Below, one piece after another: positions 13,385-44,735 of a stretch of DNA of 64,000 nt; positions within the stretch are counted from its first letter, which is position 1; each line of letters starts with the position of its first letter. The notes below the pieces were generated by a model that was given only the letters and a program-made list of their open reading frames with translations, was not told where the DNA came from and searched no databases. The stretch spans positions 360,619 to 424,618 of the forward strand of contig VXBA01001642.1 in assembly GCA_013399895.1 (NCBI GenBank), in the 5' to 3' direction. This DNA comes from Serilophus lunatus (taxonomy: Eukaryota > Chordata > Aves > Passeriformes > Eurylaimidae). A program made the position numbers and the translations under genes.

Positions 13385-13560
13385 TGAGCCTATTTGTATT
13401 TATTATTTGTATTGTTATAGCACCTCAGTGCCTAGTTGTGGACCAGAATCTCATCCTATTAGCACTGTGAAAACCCAGAGCCAAAGTACTATAGTCCCTG
13501 CCCCAGAGGGCTTACAATCTCCATTTCCAAATGGGTGGTACAAAGAGATGGAAGGGGTAA
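13385..13560 (+). repeat. Old amniote-type interspersed repeat (MIR/L2-like tail family)
   Basis: TTATTATTTGTATTGTTATA, GCACCTCAGTGCCTAGTTGT, GGACCAGAATCTCAT, TTAGCACTGTGAAAAC, AGTCCCTGCCCCAGAGGGCT and TACAATCTCCATTTCC follow the order of a widespread repeat of turtles and other sauropsids (GTAGCGCCTAG..., GTGCTAGGCGCTGT, CAGTCCCTGCCCC.AAGAG, CTTACAATCT). The family name is given from memory and is uncertain. Confidence 0.6.
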
Positions 13561-14609
13561 AAAGGAGCAGTGACAAAATGTTGATCACTGTGACAGAAAG
13601 CATTGGTTTTCTGGTAAGAACTATCAGCTCTTAAACGATTAGTTGGATCTAGACATTCTTCACACAGTCAATATAATATTTCTTCTGAAAAAAAGCATCA
13701 AGAGTTCACATAGGATTTTTTATTATATTCAGTGAAAAACATTTTTCATTGCGAGAAACACACACAAGGTTATTTTTAAAAAATATTGTTTAGTTTGTTC
13801 TAAGCAGATATCTGAACACGTTTACAAAGTCTACACATGCAGTGTATAAAAAAATTTGAAATTTTTAAGCAACTTTTTTGGCTCATTCCTTTATTCAATT
13901 TGCACTCTTGCAAAAAAGAGATACCTTTTAATTAAATTTTCGAAGAAAAAATAGAAGTGATTTTATATTGACTACTTTTCTGGACATGCTCATATTTTCT
14001 CTGTGGTCATAATTTAAATCATAATCTAAATCAAAATTATAGCTTTGGCTAGATACAGAGATAAAGAACTGTATTTAGAAAATCTACAGGTTTTTCTGAT
14101 CAAAAAGTGTGATCACAACTTTGTGTGAGAAGGGCATGTGAGTTACAATTTTTTCAAGCATATCTTATGTGTATATTTTTAATAACTTGCCTGTAAAGGG
14201 CCAAATACTGCTGTTCTGCTTGAAGTTTCTCAACAGCTCTTTGACATCATGCTCTGTTCTGCTGGCCTCCTACTGTGTGTCATAGTTAATACTGTGAATA
14301 ACTCGGTTTGAGTTCAATATTCTTGGTTTTGACTATAATTACTTTATGGTAGTGTTTGCACGTTCGAGTATCTTATAGAGTCCTGTAGGACAGTATGATT
14401 TATCCCCATACATAGGGATGAAGGGAAACAAAACTAGCTGGACAGTTTGTAAAGTAATTAAACATTTTCCATGATCAGCTCTGCTATTTGCCATATGGAT
14501 AGCCCCAACTGGAATCATCTAAGTCACCTATACTCTTTACCTGAAAGTAACTTCCAGTATTAGCTTTCTTGTATGCATTCTATAAACTGCTGTAAACATC
14601 CAGGATACC

Positions 14610-14668
14610 CATATATGTATACACACACACACAGAGACATACATATGTGTACATATGTGGGTATATAG
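14610..14668. repeat. CA/TA simple repeat
   Basis: CATATATGTATACACACACA followed by ACATACATATGTGTACATAT: a short alternating purine-pyrimidine tract downstream of IMPA2. Confidence 0.85.
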
Positions 14669-14697
14669 CTATGTTGTAGTTAGGAAACAATGTCATT

Positions 14698-14703
14698 TTT
14701 ATT
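14698..14703 (-). terminator. Candidate IMPA2 polyadenylation signal
   Basis: Read on the minus strand this is AATAAA, about 440 bases after the IMPA2 stop codon. Another AATAAA on the same strand lies near 13888-13893. Either could end the transcript; the sequence alone does not decide. Confidence 0.3.
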
Positions 14704-15144
14704 GCATTCTTAAGTATCACTGAATGAGGGTATTAGAGGCACACATCTTAACTACTCGTCCTTCACTACAGTCCTAAAGCTCATTTACCTGAGATCTGCA
14801 TCTGTAAAAATATAGTTCCATTTTTAGCTGCATGTTACAAAAGACTAAATATCAGCCTCACAGATATGAAATTACAACTTAATTTTGAGACTAATTTACT
14901 ACAAGTAAAATACGCTATCTTATAAAAAAGATACTGCTGAAAGAGATACATATTAAAAAGGAAACACGACTCTTAGAGGTTTAAAAATCTCCCTCTGCCT
15001 TCCCACATTGTAATAAATTTATAAAAAATATTTGACACAGAAAATCTCCACAGAAATCATCCTGCTGAAATCACGTACCCTTTAAGCCACCCATCTTGCA
15101 AAAGTTACATAGTTCAGGAGGGCAAACTCCATGCTGTAGGTATC

Positions 15145-34533
<19,389 letters not shown>

Positions 34534-34619
34534 NNNNNNNNNNNNNNNNNNNNNNNNNNNNNNNNNNNNNNNNNNNNNNNNNNNNNNNNNNNNNNNNNNN
34601 NNNNNNNNNNNNNNNNNNN
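34534..34619. other. Assembly gap (86 N)
   Basis: A run of 86 N inside the GC-rich first exon of IMPA2, flanked by GAG/GCG triplet runs. It hides the IMPA2 start codon or part of the N-terminus. The true gap size is unknown. Confidence 0.99.
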
Positions 34620-34879
34620 GGGGAGCGGCGGCGGCGGAGGGCGGGATGCGGAGGGCAGGATGCGCCGCGCCGCCATGGCCGTGTGCCGGCGGCCCGCCTG
34701 ACATGGCGCCCGCCGCGCCGGGCCGGGCACGGGGCGCTCCGTGTGCCCTCCCCGCCGTGAGCAGCCGCCGGGCTCCCGGGGCGATCCCCGGGGAACGGGC
34801 TGTCGGAGTTAGCGCAGCTCTGGGGGGGGCAGCTGGCGGCTGGCATCGGCCATCTCGGGAGCGAAGGGGGAAAAGCGGG

Positions 34880-37800
34880 GGTTAAAGCGGCCTCGGGAAT
34901 GGGAAGGCAGTTTAGGTTTTAGAGTTCATCAGCTTGTCGGGGCTTGAGGGTTCAGGAGTGTGGTAAGAAATACATTGGCCTTTCGATTCTTTTACGTCTT
35001 CGTGTGTCATTTTGGATTTGTGGAAGATGGGAAGAAGAGAGTTCAGAACCCACAGGCAGTAGGGGACAGGCAGCTGGGGGATTCTGGATCCGCCTTGGAG
35101 AAAGAGGGCAGCCCACAAATGGACACACGCTTATGCAAGAGAGCAGCCAGACTGTACTACTTAAAACACCGAGTGAGTGTTGGGAACACACACTTTATCT
35201 GTCAGAGTGAGGCTTTTCCAGATGACTTGTGATGCACACTTGGCGCTGCACGGGAAAAAGGAGAGTCCAGGGACTGGGTCTGTCAGTGTAGCTTTTTGAA
35301 AGAGGCAATTAAGTACGAGCGTATGAAATTTGTTACTGTCTTTCAGCACCTGTTTTGTGGTTAAGGGTTTCAGTTTCCGGACTAGAACAGATGTGCTTTA
35401 GCACTGAACACATTTGCATGAAAAAAATTGCATAACACCACCACTTACTGTGAGCATAACATTAATTTTTTTAGAGACTAATTCAGAGACTAAATAAAAT
35501 TGACTTGGACATTCTATCTAGCCCCACAGACCCTGAGTCTAGATCTGTTTTATTGTCTGTCTTGTAGGACACAGGTGACTTTGGGATGAGTAGGACACTC
35601 CTGCCATACATACTTCACAAAAAGAACAGACACTTTTTAAAATAAAATGCTTGACCCTTTCCTTTCTAAAGCAAGCAACTGAACTTCACAAGAATTCTAT
35701 TTAATACATTAAATTTCTAAGCTGCACTCTGGCAGTGGATATGACAAAGACAGCAAGGCTGTCAGTCTACTTAGTGAAACATTTTTTAGTCCCCATTTTG
35801 AATCAGAAAAAACCCCCTGGTAACAAACCCTGAAGAACTGTATTAACTGATACGCAGAGTTTGAAAGTGTGCTTAAAATACGAAGTGATGAAATGTTGTT
35901 GAAGAAATCCTCACCAAATGTTTGTCAGTCTTTCTGTTGACTGATGATTCTCAGTCACTTGTTTTCCTCTAAACCCATATGTGCTTTGTCCTTATGTAAG
36001 ATTAGTTTCCTTAAGTGCAATAACCCTGCAAACATGCAATATAATTTGGACTAGTATATGACAGAATTGCTCTGGATTTTTCTTTAATCTTAGTGTCCTT
36101 CAGGTTTTGGAAAATTTTATTGCTTTTTATTGCTGCCACACTCAGCATAGCATGAGGTGGCTTCAGGACCTTCCCTAGAGAGTTTCTGTGCAGGAACAGA
36201 TGGGTAAACCCATTTCCTGGTGAGGTGTAGTACAGGCAGCTTTAACTTTGGTAAATAAGAAAGTATACTGTTAACCATGGCTTTGCATTCTAGGAAGCAT
36301 CTCAGACCATGACAAAAGCGTTTAATGGGATTTTCCTTGAAAGATGGAGTTTTAGTTACTGAATTCACCAACAGTAACACAGTCTATACCTGAAACTGTC
36401 TAGGTCCTATTCTGATGCAGAGCAGATGGTTTCATCCCATGGGTCTCTGGTCTGCCTCAGTGCCTGGAGATTTGTTGTGACTAGGCTGCCCCAGGGGCGT
36501 TTGAAAGGTCTGTTTAACTCCTGTTTTAAAAGCAGGGTGAATGATAGTGTGGTAGAAGGGATGCAGGAGTATCCTCACTGAAGGTAACTATTGAAAATCA
36601 TCATCACAGAGAAGTACTGTTGCAAAGGTGAGGGAGTGCTCTCCTCAATCATTTTCTAAGCAGGAGTGTGTCTTCTTTCTAAGTGACGTCTGGAAAATAA
36701 ACATTTGGCCAGTAAACTTTCCCCAAACTTCATTCTGGTAGTAAAATATTCATAATAGAATCATCAGAGGCTGAACTTGAGAGGCTAAAATATCTGAACG
36801 AATCCTTGCTTTTTACAGATTCACTGCAGCTATGTGGCAAATGCAGGTAGAAGAGTTAAAACAGAACTAGTAGGCCAGCAAAGAATACTTCTTAGAAAAT
36901 CAGTGGCTGCAGCTGGTATTTTAAGACCTTTCAGAATACTTTGCAAAAAAACCCCCAGAGCTGCCTTTAAGGCCTATAAACAGATGGCAGTATTTATCTT
37001 TATCATTTTCCTAGTCTGTGACAACTGTTTATTTGTTACTTTTCTGAAGGCTTTTTTTTTTTTTTTTTTCCCAAGCCTTCCTTAGCCTAGACCTGCCCAG
37101 GCAGTGTGAGCTGGGTGATTTTCATCCCTTCACCTCCGAGCAGGTTGAGGCTGCTCTGTGCCTTGCTGGTTCAGACTCTCGGCTCATCTTTCGTAACTGC
37201 CAAGGTCTTTCATAACCTCTGATCTTTCGTAACCCCAAACGCCAGCCAGTTCCTCTCACATGCCTTTCATAACCTACACACACCCCACGTGTTTAATCTC
37301 ATCCACTTGGAATAGGCCCATCCTGGATGAACCTGAAATACTAGTGTTTCTTGAGTGCTTTGTCTGCCTCAATCCTCCTGAGCCAGATTTGTGTAGATGT
37401 CCGACTTCCTTCCCTGGGACAATGAATGCTCAGTGGAGGGGAAAAACCTGTTCCCTGTGACCTCACAGCAGAAAGCAGAGACCAGCCATGGATTTCCTTC
37501 TCTCCCAGGGTGTGAAACCCTAATTGACTTAGGTGTGGCTGAGCTGGAGGTGGTAGTCTGCTTCCCTTCCTGTCCCACACCACTGCCCAGCACTCCGTGT
37601 GCCACACAGGGATCCCCCGCTGAGGTCTGCTCAGACCATGCTGCAAAAACCAGGGTCACTCGGGGGAAGCTGCTGCAGCTGGAATTGGTTTAATTCTGCC
37701 TCAGCAGACAGCTTGCCATCCTCTCCTTTGACAGTAATTGCACGCTGCAGTGATGCAATAAAATAGGCTGTAGTTTTGCAGGGAGAGGGTGACCTCTGCG

Positions 37801-40800
37801 AAGCTGACTGGCCATCGACGTGGAATCCTCAGATGGCCTCCAGTGCAGGTCTTTGCCACTTCATGGGTTTGATGGATGATCTCCTAATAGGGAATTAAAT
37901 GGGAGAACAAGTGTCTAACAACGTTAATAAAAACAGAGGGGAAAAGAAAAAAAAAAGAGCAAAAAGAAGTAATCGTTTGGAATTACTAGGCTGAGTGCAA
38001 AAGAGCGTTTCCTCGGCGTGACAGCCAGAGGCTGGCTGTGCTGTTATTAAAGCACTTCAGTGGGAATCCATGCAGATGGCTTTTTTACCCAGCATAGGAT
38101 TATATTGGATTAGTCATATAAAATTGTTGTTTACTGTCTCTAGCCCTTTTCCCTGGAGCTTTTATCAGGAATCTCACAAAGCATATAGTTTGAGCCTGCC
38201 TTCAAGAGGTAGGACAGATGAGAAGGATTTTGTTTGTGTAAAACTGCTACCATGTTGTAGTTCAGTGCAATCCCAGTGTTGCAGTGAGAGATTTTACAGC
38301 TGATAAAGGAGGATGTTTCACCCAGAGTTTTGTTTGCCTACAAGAAGAGGAGGTAGATAGTAAGTAGATGCTTTCTCTTCTCCCTGGACTCCCTAGAAGT
38401 GCTGTGCTGATCCCACTTTTGCTCCGTCAGTGACAGAGATTCCTACTAATGGCACAGCTTTTTGTAATGCTGGCTAAGGAGTCATGTATGACACAGTGCT
38501 TGATTCTTGCACCATTCTGAGTGGTACATTAGATGTCTCATGTGTTCCCTTTCTGTCGTGCAGTTATATTCTGACCGTCTTTCTCCTCTGTGTCCAGAAG
38601 GCTTAGAGATCACTGCTTTTTCCCTCCTGCCACAAACTAACCAGCACTCTCAAATATGCAGGGCAGGACTGTCCCTCCAGATCTGCCCTGGGGGTTGGTT
38701 AACAGGGAAGTAGAGATTTCTTTTGCTTCAAGGTCTGAGACAGCTCTACTGGTAAAATGGCATCCATCAGTGTTTTCAGGCTGGAATTGTCATGTTGGGA
38801 AATCTTCCATTCCAGGAGGTATGGGTGAGAGAGTCTTCCTGGTGCAAGTGCCTTAAGTTCTACACTGAGAGATGTTTTTCTTTTCTGTAGGGAGTTCTGT
38901 GCACAAGGTAATACAGTCCCAAGCTGTTACTCTTTCCTAGACCATGTCTGTGGGCTAGGTATTTTTCCCTGGCCTCGAAGGTTGAAGCAGCACACTGTCT
39001 CTGCCACATGTGAGTCAGTGTTGGTTTTGAACATTATCCACTGAAACCAACCTACCAACCTGTTATAAGCTGATATTTCTGAAGGGGATGCAGAACTTCT
39101 GTCTGTGTGCCGTTACAGGGGTCCTTGTAGCCTAATTTCATTTAATAAATATTACCTCTGTTTAGTTTTGTGAGCTTTAAAATTAAATTGATTTCTTCAC
39201 ACATTAAGAGAAAGTGGGTTTGTTTCTAATTCTGCAAACTTAAATCTAATGATGTCATGTTGCTTTTCCTCATGATATGCAAGAAATGTCCATGTTCAAA
39301 CTGGATTCTGAACTTTTGTATTTCACTGTCCTCTGTGGTTGTGCCAAGGCTTGGGAAGGCTTCTCCCCATTTCAGGAAGGCTCCTGAACACAAATGGGAT
39401 TATTACTCCGTGACTGAAGATCAAACCAAGATGGGAAAAGAGCCTTTGACCATTTTGTTCAAGATTGTTCTGTGATTTTTCAACTGGCGTTTGTCTGTGA
39501 GATTGGCAGCACTTACAGTGCCAAAGAACATAATGGGCAGAAAAACTGCATCAGCCTTGCCATCTTCCAGCCTGAAAGGGACTCGGCAGTCATTGCTGAC
39601 ACAGCTTCTGGATGGAATAAAAGAGGTGAAATTGGGACAGGTGAGATTTCTGTAAGTTTTTACAAAGATGTGTAGATTTTCACAGGAGAATTTGAATTCC
39701 TGGAAAATCTGGTGAGGATGGTAGCTCTCTCTGAGGGCTGAAAGGACACATATTGAATTTTAATCCATAAGGCAAAAAGCTACACTCGGAGTTATTGTAG
39801 GGTTGCACAAGGTAATTCCATGCTTATGTATTTTCTGACAAACTGATGATTTTGGTGCACATGTAGCTGGAAAAGAATGCTGTGGGTCACATTCCTGCTG
39901 TTTGGCAGCAAGTAGCAGGCTCAGCACCTCTGGAATCAATGACATTTTCATTTGTGAGAGCCAGCATGAAATGTGTCTTTGTTCATACCGAACTACGTTA
40001 GAAACAAAAATGCAAGGAAAAAAGAACGTGTTCAACAAACCAGCTGAATAATAGTGGAGGGAAATGTTTCTGCTGTAATTGTTTATAGTGGAGAGTATCT
40101 CAGTGGCTTTTCATACATTTACTGCCACAGAAAAGTTTTTTTAAAAATTCATGTATTGTTAGGAGCTTTGGAAAATTAACATATTTCATGATCAGGCACA
40201 TGTAAGTCTTTCAGCATTTGTGTAGACTATGGGTTTTTTTATATATATACTTAGGCTAACGTTATCTTTGGATTTTTGGATGCTTCAAAATCTGGTGCTA
40301 TCCACCAGCCTTGGAACATTTTTACAAATTGATTATTTTTAATTTGGAAGAGTGGATGCTTATTTTGAAGTGGTGTCACTCAAAATCAATGGACAGTTTT
40401 GAAAACATTTGATCATAATGTACATGATTAAACCAACAAGAGCTTCAGCTGTAGCTTTTCACAAGGGTTTCAAGATACAAGCAGAGGGGTTTTTTGGTGT
40501 CATTTGAATGGATTAGTGCTTGCTTGACAAATTCTGAATCTTACACAAACTCCTGGCAGATCTAACTGCAACCTGGATGTCATCTGCCTCCTCCCTCTGT
40601 CTTCAATTTCCCTGTCAGCCATGGAAAAGCAGGATGGAAGGGGGCTGCACAGGAATTCTTGTTTCCCTTTTAGCTCTATTGGCTCATTTCCCAACTTTCC
40701 TGTGTGTCATTTTCCAGCCTGTAGAATACAGATGTTCCACTGGTAACTGCTGTATTGTCAATTCCTGGGTAGGCAGAGGAGAGGCAGTGTGCCCAGAACT

Positions 40801-40854
40801 AGTTGTTGTGTTTGTAGGAGAGCTAGGGAAACAGGGTCTGGAGGCTTCACATAC
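34880..40854. other. Intergenic, no gene recognised
   Basis: Between the IMPA2 CpG island and the first CR1 copy to its right. Short open frames only, no family resemblance. A poly-T run (about 37051-37070) is the one simple-sequence feature seen. Unannotated noncoding exons cannot be excluded. Confidence 0.6.
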
Positions 40855-41265
40855 AAGAATCACAGAATGGATCAGGTTGGAAGGGACCACAGCGGGTCGG
40901 TCATCTGATCCAACCTCCCTGCTCAAGCAAAGTCATCCCAGAGCACACGGCACAGGACTGTGTCCAGGCAGTTCTTCAGTATCCCCAGAGAGGGAGGTTC
41001 CACAACCTCTCTCGGCAACCTGTTCTGGTGCGACGTCACTCACACAGCAAAGAAATTTTTCCTCATGTTCAGGTGGAACATCCCGTGCATCAGTTTCTGC
41101 CCATTGCCCCTTGTCCCATTGCTGGGCACCACCGAGAAGAGCCTGGCTCCATCTTCTTGGGAGCTGCCCCTTTAGATATTTGCACACATTAATGATGTCC
41201 CCTCTCAGTCATCTCTTCTCAAGGCTGGAGAGGCCCAGCTCCCTCAGCCTTTCAAATAAGCCAAG
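40855..41265 (-). repeat. CR1 LINE 3' fragment, antisense
   Basis: AATCACAGAATGG.TCAGGTTG, then GGAAGGGACCACAGCGGG, then TCATCCCAGAGCAC and CCTCATGTTCAGGTGGAAC are the complement of a CR1 3' end. It ends at GAGGCCCAGCTCCCTCAGCC. Confidence 0.93.
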
Positions 41266-42964
41266 AAATATTGTGGGTTTGTTTTCTGTGCTACTTCTGA
41301 CCTGTCTAGGTTGTTTTCCGAGTGTTGGCCTTTCCTTGCCCACTCTAGTTTCTGCAGAAACCCTGAATTAATCTATCTGGTCTTTTTGTTTTACTGCCAC
41401 AGTATTAAATATCCCAACCAACCACAAACCAAAACCAAACAATTGGGTACCACAGGAATGTTAAGTCCTAAAAAGCCTTGAACATACTTTGTACAGTACT
41501 ATCTTTGATATTCAAGTGATCTTGCCTGGTATAGTATAAAGCAATTATGACATTATGCAATTATGGCATTCCCAATATTGAGGAAAAAACTGTTATCCTA
41601 CTCTTACTGTCTACAATGAAATACTGGTGTGTAGGATGTGCTGGATTCTACTGTCCTGATAGTTCTCCACCGCATCATCTTACACAACAGCTTCCCTTTG
41701 CCACTGGAAAAATTCTTTCTGAAGCAGTCATTTTACAAAGTTTAGCAAAATATCAGAGTCATTATTTTATCAAGACTGCAATTTCTTCTCATTTAATAAC
41801 ACAGAATCATTGAAATGTTGGCCTAAAATGGACTTCTAAATGGTCTTTTTGTCCACTTGCTGTATGCCACTATGCTGTGCATATTAGGTATAGCTGTATT
41901 CAAAGTCACGTCTGATCATTCTCTGATGTGTTTATTAAAATCTCTACTGAGGGGGAACTATGTGTATTTTTTTGTTTGATATCAAGAAAATTTCTGCTCT
42001 CATCCAATTAACTAATCTCTGTGGTAAAGTAACTTTATTTCTTCTGCTCCTCCTCCTTTAGAGGACACAGGAAACAATTGCTACTGTCCTTTACAGTAAC
42101 CAAAAGTCAACTAAATTTTTTCTGATTTCAACCCCTCCTGATCTGCTGTGTTTTCTTCCATATATAATTTTTATTCCTGTTCTATAGACTCCTTAGGATC
42201 TGAGATCTAGTTTGTGCTGGATAAACTAGAATAGAACTGAGTAATTGCATCTCTGGGTTTTGCTACTCCATCTGAAGATGGGATTACCTTTTTTTCTGCA
42301 GCACCACTGCATTGCTGGCTAGTACTACCCTTCCCAGTTTTATTTTTTCTTACTGCGACTGTAGCTAGTTTCATCCAGCTGTGTTTCTATCAAGAAGTGA
42401 CCTCCTGGTTTCCATAGTATAAACTGTCAGTTCCCAATTCATTCAATATTAGTTGCTGAGTGACGTAGCAATTTTGATGCCATGCTGTTTGGGGACAAGG
42501 TGACTTGTCACAGGTCCCGGGAATTAGCAGTGTTGGGTGGCTGCTTCTGCAGCTATGGAACCAATGCAGAAACGTTCACAGACAGGCTTCCTGGCAGCAC
42601 TGAACAGCACAGGGACATCCTTCCCTGACATGCACTCTCAGGCTGACAGGCTCAGAGCTTGGAGCTTTTGTCCATGCAGCTCAGCACGGTGAAGGCTGAG
42701 CTGAATACAGACGAGGCTTTTCCCTTTCGCTCTGACCCCTGCGTGAAGTTCAAGAAGTTGAACAGATGGGTGACCGGGTTAGTAGTGGAGGAGGAGAGAT
42801 GCCAGGGTTGAGCCCTGGAGTCAGGAGTGTGTGCCACCTCCCTTAATCTGATTACAGCTGCAGTTCCCACTCGCAGCCTAATGTAACCTGTCTTGTACCA
42901 CATTTTAGGTACTGTAGACTGCCAAGTAGGCACTGCTGAACTGCTGTCATCTCCCTGCTCTCTT
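41266..42964. other. Intergenic, no gene recognised
   Basis: Single-copy-looking sequence between two CR1 fragments of opposite orientation. No exon or further repeat was recognised. Confidence 0.6.
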
Positions 42965-43357
42965 CTCTGACAAATTCTAGGCTGAGATATTTGGGGCTGT
43001 TCAGCCTAGGCAAGAGAAGGTTGTGTAGAGACCTCACAGCAACCTTCCAGTATCTGAAGGGGGCCTGCAAGGAAGCCAGAGAAAAACTCTTTGTCAAGAG
43101 CTGTAGTGGTAGGACAAGGAGTAAAGGGTACAAAGTGAAAGGGGGGAAATTTAGGCAAGATATTAGGAAGAAATTATTTACTGATGGTGAGATACTGTAA
43201 CAGCTTGCCCACAGAAGGTGTGGATGCCCCAACCCTGGCAGTGTTCAAGGCCAGGTTGGATAAGGTGTCCCTGCCCATGGCAGAGTGGAGTTTGGACTAG
43301 ATAAGCTTTAACATCCCTTCCAACCCTTAACATTCTGTGATTCTATGATTCTATGAC
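42965..43357 (+). repeat. CR1 LINE 3' fragment
   Basis: Runs from GGGGCTGTTCAGCCTAGGCA to the TTCTGTGATTCTATGATTCT tail, with GGATGCCCCAACCCTGG and CTGCCCATGGCAGAGTGG between. It includes the tandem ATTCTATG-type tail of an intact CR1 3' end. Confidence 0.94.
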
Positions 43358-43792
43358 TGGTTCTTTGCAAAGTTTGCCAGTCTGCAGTCAGGTGGGCTAC
43401 ATGGTCAAGATAAAGGGCAGGTGGGATTTGGCAACATTTTACACAAACAAATAAAGGAACATGATGTACTTTAAGAAACAGGAGAAGCAACATTTTGTAC
43501 AAAGGCAGAAGATGAAGAGAAGAAAAGACTTAAATCTGAGACTTAAGTGAATGAGGGAGGAACAGGAAAGGTTTAAAACTGCCAGTAACAGAGGCCACTG
43601 AGACCAGCAGGCAATAATCACTGCTTTGGGGCAATCTTGCTGTAATGAGTGATCATCTCGTGGCTGGTGAGTGCCTGCTGTTGACATGATATCTGTAAGG
43701 TCCAGTCCATCATGAGTGTCCAATGCCTTTGTCCAGCCTGTATGCCCTCCATCCTCATCTGCCAAAAATACACCAAAATACAAAACCCAAAC

Positions 43793-44082
43793 CACAGAAT
43801 TACAGAATGGGTCAGGTTGGAAGGGGTGACAGTGGGTCACCTAGCCAACCTCCCTGCTCAAGAAGGGTCATCCCAGAGCACATGGCACAGGACTGTGTCC
43901 AGGCAGTTACTGAATATCCCCATAGAGGGAGGTTCCACAACCTCTCTGGGCAGTCTATTCCAGTGCGAGGTCACTCACACAGCAAAGAAGCTCTTCCTCA
44001 TGTTCAGGTGGAACTTCCCGTGCATCGGTTCCTGCCCATTGCCCTTTGTCCCATTGCTGGGCTCCATCTTCTTTGCACTCCC
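43793..44082 (-). repeat. CR1 LINE 3' fragment, antisense
   Basis: Same subfamily as the copy at 40855-41265: AGGTTGGAAGGGGTGACAGT, CATCCCAGAGCACATGGCAC, AGGACTGTGTCCAGGCAGTT and CCTCATGTTCAGGTGGAAC. It is truncated at the ORF2 side within GGCTCCATCTTCTT. Confidence 0.93.
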
Positions 44083-44335
44083 CTAGCAAGTAATAGCAAG
44101 TACCACAAACACCAAGGACACAGTCCCCCCTCCCCAGTGGGTAGCAGCGTTACCAGGCACGCTGCTATCTCCTGCTGCCTCCGTGGATGTTGCAGGAACA
44201 CCCTGTACCTGCTGTGACGGGGCTGGGAGATGCAGAACCTGCTTTTGCAGGGATGCATCCCCTCGGTGTGTGTCGGTGCACAGATGTATACGCGCAGATC
44301 TGTGGTCGGCAGCGCTCTCTATCCCCCCCGCCATG

Positions 44336-44388
44336 AGTCATAGAAAGCCACAGAATCTCGCCGAGTCGGGAGGGACCCAGCACGGTCA
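44336..44388 (-). repeat. Short CR1 3' remnant inside CpG island
   Basis: AGTCATAGAAAGCCACAGAA, then TCTCGCCGAGTCGGGAGG and GACCCAGCACGG look like the antisense CR1 tail (TCATAGAATCACAGAAT..., GTTGGAAGGGACC) with CpG-raising changes. The match is short. Confidence 0.5.
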
Positions 44389-44618
44389 CGGAACAGGACA
44401 CCCGCAGAACCACACCGAGCGCAACTGTGAACGGAACGAATGACGACAGAAAAGCGGCAGGGGCCGGCTCTGGGGTGTCCGTACGCCAGCGGCCCCAACA
44501 GCTGCTCCCGGAGCTGCACCGGGAGCCCCGCGGTTCCCGGCTGGGTGGCAGAGCCCTGCCTCCAGCGGGGTAAACCCCTCCGCTGCCCGGCCCCCGCTGC
44601 CGTTCCCCGGGAAAAGCG

Positions 44619-44735
44619 ATGGCCGGCCGGCCGGCGCTCGGCTGTGACGTGCCCAGCGCCCTCCGTGTCCCGCCCGCTGTCCCGGCGGCCCCGGCGCTGC
44701 CCATGGCCCTGCCCGCCATCCACGGGTGCCTCCGA
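44619..44735 (+). CDS. CEP290-like gene, coding exon 1
   Basis: The ATG lies in a CpG island with G at -3 and G at +4. It opens 39 codons (MAGRPALGCDVP ... MALPAIHGCLR) ending in phase 0 at a GTGAGT donor. An inner in-frame ATG at 44703 has a poorer context. The assignment rests on position, phase match with exon 2, donor and CpG island rather than homology, so it is the least certain exon. Confidence 0.6.

Noticed and set aside
40577..41371. 264-codon open frame on +
   Set aside because: Its second half is antisense CR1; the first half resembles no protein and has no splice context.
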